Source of the DNA: Treponema sp.
GTDB taxonomy: Bacteria; Spirochaetota; Spirochaetia; Treponematales; Treponemataceae
Assembly (NCBI GenBank): GCA_017616165.1
Contig: JAFZYR010000038.1
Location: 1-63,290 of the forward strand
Length of the DNA stretch: 63,290 nucleotides
Reading direction: 5' to 3'
The translations under genes and the position numbers were made by a program. A model generated the notes under the pieces. The model did no database searches and was not told where the DNA came from. It was given only the letters and a program-made list of their open reading frames with translations. This document shows positions 60,618 to 63,290 of this stretch, one piece after another. Numbering within the stretch: position 1 is the first letter of the stretch; the number at the start of each line of letters is the position of its first letter.

Positions 60618-62309
60618 CTTTATATCCTTGCGCATTATCTTACCGGAAATTGTCTTTGGAAGAGAATCCTTAAAGTCTACAATTCTTGGATATTTGTATG
60701 GAGCGGTAGTTTTCTTTACAAAGCTCTGAATGTCTTTTACAAGCTCATCTGAAGGTGTATAACCCTTTGCAAGTACAATTGTTGCCTTTACAACCTGGCC
60801 TCGTACAGGGTCCGGTGCTGCTGTAACTGCACATTCCACTACTGCAGGGTGCTGCATAAGAACAGATTCAACCTCAAAGGTACCTATTCGGTAGCCTGAA
60901 CATTTAATTACGTCATCATTGCGGCCTGTAAACCAGAAATAACCGTCTTCGTCACGCCAGGCGTTGTCACTTGTGTGATAATAACCGTCGTGCATTACAG
61001 ACTTTGTTTTGGCCTGATCGCCAAAGTATTCCATAAAGAGGCCCGGGAAGTTTCCGTTAGACATATCTACTACGATTTCGCCAACCTCACCGTCTTCTAC
61101 TTCGTTGCCTTCTTCGTCAATCAAGGTAACGTTATAGTATGGTGCAGGCTTTCCAAGACTGCCAGGCTTTATGCGTTCATTTCCATAATTGAAAAGACTC
61201 AGGGTTGTTTCTGTCTGACCAAAGCCTTCGCGGATTTCCTTTCCTGTAATCTGCTTCCACTTATTGAATACTTCTTCACTAAGCGGTTCACCGGCTGTAG
61301 ACCAATGTAGACAACTTGAGAAATCATATTGAGTCAAATCTTCCTGGATAAGGAAGCGGTAGATTGTAGGTGGTGCACAGAAGGAAGTAATATGATGCTT
61401 TTCAATCTGCTTGATAAGGTCAATAGGCTTAAATTTATCGTGGTAGTCATAAATGAAAACACTGCATTCTGCTATCCACTGACCGTAAAGCTTACCCCAA
61501 ACTGCCTTTCCCCAGCCTGTATCGGCAACTGTAAGGTGTAAACCACCCTTTTGAACCTGCTGCCAGTAGCTTGCAGTAACAATATGTCCAAGCGGATAAA
61601 GGAAGTTATGAGAAACAAGCTTTGGATGACTTGTTGTTCCGGATGTAAAATATGCCAGAAGAATATCATCATTTTTGCTTATATCCTCGCGTTTAAGAGC
61701 GTGGAACTCATTCAAGGCTTGGTCGCTTAGGTTTTTGCAGCCTTCTGTAAAGTCCAGCCAGGTTGGATGCTTTGCCTTAAACTCTGCACTCATTCCCTGG
61801 TCAATTCCAAATGGAGGAACAGCTACTAGTGTTTTGAGCGATTCGCATTCTTTTTGAGCGTCTTCGATATAATTGAAAAGCTCTCTGCTGTCTACAGCCA
61901 CAACTGCCTTAATATAAGCGGCATTACAGCGGTAAACGATATCTTCTTTTGTAAGCATGTGAGTTGCAGGAATTACACTTGCTCCGATTTTGTGAAGAGC
62001 AACAATAGAAATCCAGAACTCATAGCGGCGCTGAAGGATGAGCATTACAAAGTCTCCGCGCTTAATTCCAATACTGCGGAAATAGGCTGCGGCACGGTCA
62101 GTGCGTTCCTTAAGCTCTCCAAAGGTCATACGGAGCTCTTCATCGTTGTCATTACACCAGATAAAAGCAAGTGCATTTGGTGTGCGCTGTGCCAGTACAT
62201 CAACTACGTCATAACCAAAGTTGAAGTTAGCAGGCACCTTTATTTTATAATTTGCAAAAAAGTCGTTGTAATCTTTAAATTCGGTCTGTTCTAGAAAATC
62301 TTCTAACAT
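60615..62309 (-). CDS. AMP-forming acyl-CoA synthetase
   Basis: Activates a carboxylic acid to acyl-CoA through an acyl-AMP. 564 residues. P-loop LLAYFTSGTTSHPKLVSHN is near 220-235, A5 motif REGFGQTETTL, A7/A8 region YHTSDNAWRDEDGYFWFTGRNDDVIKCSGYRI, and the C-terminal lysine in KTISGKIMRKDIK. The W...KAVWGKLYGQW segment is typical of the medium-chain/acetyl-CoA synthetase-like group in anaerobes, often placed next to a cupin regulator as here. The TAG stop is the outer end of the 60497 repeat. The XRE-cupin gene lies upstream. Confidence 0.9.
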   Translation of the reverse strand: MLEDFLEQTEFKDYNDFFANYKIKVPANFNFGYDVVDVLAQRTPNALAFIWCNDNDEELRMTFGELKERTDRAAAYFRSIGIKRGDFVMLILQRRYEFWISIVALHKIGASVIPATHMLTKEDIVYRCNAAYIKAVVAVDSRELFNYIEDAQKECESLKTLVAVPPFGIDQGMSAEFKAKHPTWLDFTEGCKNLSDQALNEFHALKREDISKNDDILLAYFTSGTTSHPKLVSHNFLYPLGHIVTASYWQQVQKGGLHLTVADTGWGKAVWGKLYGQWIAECSVFIYDYHDKFKPIDLIKQIEKHHITSFCAPPTIYRFLIQEDLTQYDFSSCLHWSTAGEPLSEEVFNKWKQITGKEIREGFGQTETTLSLFNYGNERIKPGSLGKPAPYYNVTLIDEEGNEVEDGEVGEIVVDMSNGNFPGLFMEYFGDQAKTKSVMHDGYYHTSDNAWRDEDGYFWFTGRNDDVIKCSGYRIGTFEVESVLMQHPAVVECAVTAAPDPVRGQVVKATIVLAKGYTPSDELVKDIQSFVKKTTAPYKYPRIVDFKDSLPKTISGKIMRKDIK

Positions 62310-62329
62310 AAATTTATCCTTTGTAATGT

Positions 62330-62388
62330 CCCTTCGAGAGCCTCAGGGACCGCAAAATTCATCTGGGGTTCCTGAGGCTCTCGAAGGG
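62330..62388. repeat. perfect 18-base inverted repeat
   Basis: CCCTTCGAGAGCCTCAGG at 62330-62347 and its exact reverse complement at 62371-62388 are separated by 23 bases. It lies between the XRE-cupin and acyl-CoA synthetase genes, so a transcript would contain a strong hairpin. The core resembles the common CCCTTCGA-type intergenic repeats of many bacterial genomes. Confidence 0.88.
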
Positions 62389-62401
62389 CCCCTTTTAAAA
62401 A

Positions 62402-62953
62402 TTATATAATAATTGCCAAAAATTTAGCTTTTTTATCGTTCAGGGCCTGCATACCGTGCTGCTTGGTGGCATCAAAGTATACGCTGTCCCCTTCTTCCAA
62501 AACCATTTCTTTGCCGTCTACTACGAGCTTCATACTGCCTTCGATCATGTATTCAAACTCGTGGCCCGGGTGGGCATTAAAATGGATATTGCGGGTTTCT
62601 TCCGGTGTGATGGTAACGATAAATGGGTCTGCCTTGCGGTTTTGAAAGCCTGCGGCAAGAGCCTGGTATTTATAATCACTGCGTCTGTCTACCGAAAGTC
62701 CCTTGTCCTTTTTGGTAAGGCAGTAAGAATGCATGTGCGGTTCTTTACCGGAAATGAGAGTACCAAGGTCAATTCCGTACTTTTTGGACATTGACTGTAA
62801 AATACCAACAGGAATGTCTACTGTGCCGGTTTCGTACTTCTGATACTGTTCAATGGAAATACCGCATACACCTGCAGCTTCTTCTACCGACACGTCCATA
62901 ATTTCACGCAGACCGATTAATCGGTCTGCTACAGCCTTGATCTCCTCATTCAT
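62402..62953 (-). CDS. XRE-family regulator with cupin sensor domain
   Basis: 183 residues. The N-terminal helix-turn-helix of XRE type (residues about 8-65, MDVSVEEAAGVCGISIEQYQ) is followed by a linker (about 70-105) and a cupin_2 domain (HPGHEFEYMIEGSMKLVVDG, EEGDSVYFDATKQHGMQAL). Cupin-XRE proteins usually bind a small ligand and regulate an adjacent metabolic gene, here most likely the acyl-CoA synthetase downstream and itself. GAGGTG is a good ribosome binding site for ATG 62953. Confidence 0.93.
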   Translation of the reverse strand: MNEEIKAVADRLIGLREIMDVSVEEAAGVCGISIEQYQKYETGTVDIPVGILQSMSKKYGIDLGTLISGKEPHMHSYCLTKKDKGLSVDRRSDYKYQALAAGFQNRKADPFIVTITPEETRNIHFNAHPGHEFEYMIEGSMKLVVDGKEMVLEEGDSVYFDATKQHGMQALNDKKAKFLAIII

Positions 62954-63063
62954 ATTTCACCTCTAAGTGTTTGATTATGTTTGTATATTACAGGATTTTG
63001 TGTTTAATTTCAATAGAAAAATTAAAATATATTAAAAATATTTAGTATAATTAAAGTTTATTC

Positions 63064-63094
63064 TTCCCTGTTTTGCGACCGGGAGCATTTTTTT
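63064..63094 (+). terminator. hairpin with T-run in the last intergenic region
   Basis: TTCCC at 63064-63068 can pair with GGGAG at 63081-63085, followed by ATTTTTTT. The string GACCGGGAGC at 63077-63086 is identical to 58546-58555 in the candidate RNA, and the T-run position is the same in both. No plus-strand gene precedes it, so its purpose is unclear. Confidence 0.4.
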
Positions 63095-63147
63095 ATATAA
63101 TAATCGCTACAAAATATTTAAAAATATGATATAATATTCTAATTAAA

Positions 63148-63290
63148 ATGAACGAAAAGAAACTCAACCGAAAAGGCATTTTCAAACGTAAGCTCAAGCG
63201 ACTACTCACCAACCCGTTCTTTTATATAGCCATTATAATTGTCATTTCCATTTGTATTGCCACCTGTATTGTACATGAATTTGAAGCAGA
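63148..63290 (+). CDS. membrane protein, N-terminal fragment
   Basis: The gene runs off the right edge; 47 codons are present, beginning MNEKKLNRKGIFKRKLKR. After this very basic start come LLTNPFFYIA, IIIVISICIATCIV and HEFEA, one membrane helix at about residues 25-43. A charged cytoplasmic tail before a helix could fit a channel or sensor, but the fragment does not show which. TATAAT at 63130-63135 lies 12 bases before the ATG, with no ribosome binding site. Confidence 0.65.
   Translation, partial: MNEKKLNRKGIFKRKLKRLLTNPFFYIAIIIVISICIATCIVHEFEA

Noticed and set aside
1..63290. CRISPR array, prophage or insertion sequence
   Set aside because: No regularly spaced repeats, transposase, integrase or phage structural genes were found on either strand.

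Overview
The window looks like chromosomal DNA of a host-associated, probably gut or rumen, Treponema (Spirochaetota). The main evidence is the run dnaG, rpoD, zinc-ribbon gene, TPR gene, mreB, mreC, mreD, PBP2, rodA, which I recall as a Treponema gene order. Codon use is moderately AT-rich, there are many spirochaete-type lipoproteins and membrane proteins without known families, and c-di-GMP proteins are plentiful (GGDEF/EAL, HD-GYP, PilZ). Nearly all the sequence is coding and genes are tightly packed. I see no phage, insertion sequence or CRISPR array.

Layout. 1-5.4 kb: start of a folC-like gene, trpS, cca, two small membrane proteins, glgA. 5.4-13.1 kb: tRNA-Thr and tRNA-Tyr, then a promoter with a flanking inverted repeat driving MBL hydrolase, small ORF, mltG, dnaG and rpoD; then a zinc-ribbon coiled-coil gene and the RNase P RNA. 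13.1-19.8 kb: TPR protein and the complete rod-shape operon. 19.8-24.9 kb: GGDEF/EAL protein and three orphan lipoproteins. 25-31.5 kb: mfd and a set of small signalling or envelope genes, an RluA-type synthase, and tRNA-Leu on the opposite strand. 31.5-34.9 kb: a very large lipoprotein gene interrupted by a one-base frameshift exactly in a G7 tract. 35-41.6 kb: minus-strand operon HEAT protein, comEC, rsmA, yggS, small gene, rluD, and a PilZ gene upstream. 41.6-48.7 kb: CPBP protease, a Gld-like ABC exporter (DUF4340, fused permease/GldG, ATPase), rnz, a MATE pump. 48.8-54.6 kb: MoxR, DUF58, DUF4129-like membrane protein, ATP-grasp ligase, convergent with FemAB, HD-GYP and metG. 58.3-63.3 kb: a candidate structured RNA, a chemoreceptor, acyl-CoA synthetase with its likely XRE-cupin regulator, and the start of a membrane protein.

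How the genes work together. The central theme is envelope growth: MreBCD-PBP2-RodA elongates the wall, MltG trims nascent glycan, and FemAB plus ATP-grasp are candidates for peptide-bridge or peptide chemistry. Translation and RNA maturation genes (trpS, metG, cca, rnpB, rnz, rsmA, rluD, three tRNAs) make up a second set. c-di-GMP turnover and binding proteins are scattered through the window.

Most notable signals are (1) the G7 tract that puts the lipoprotein signal peptide out of frame with a 1,080-residue body, as expected for a phase-variable surface lipoprotein in the OFF state; (2) a palindromic TCATTGCGAG-type repeat family that sits in convergent gene junctions and supplies the stop codons of neighbouring genes; (3) a compact structured-RNA candidate with a GNRA-capped hairpin and a terminator upstream of the chemoreceptor; (4) a tRNA-Leu terminator embedded antisense within a pseudouridine synthase gene; and (5) several promoters whose -10 box lies 6-12 bases before the ATG, implying leaderless mRNAs. 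All functional statements rest on motif reading only; no database search was possible.
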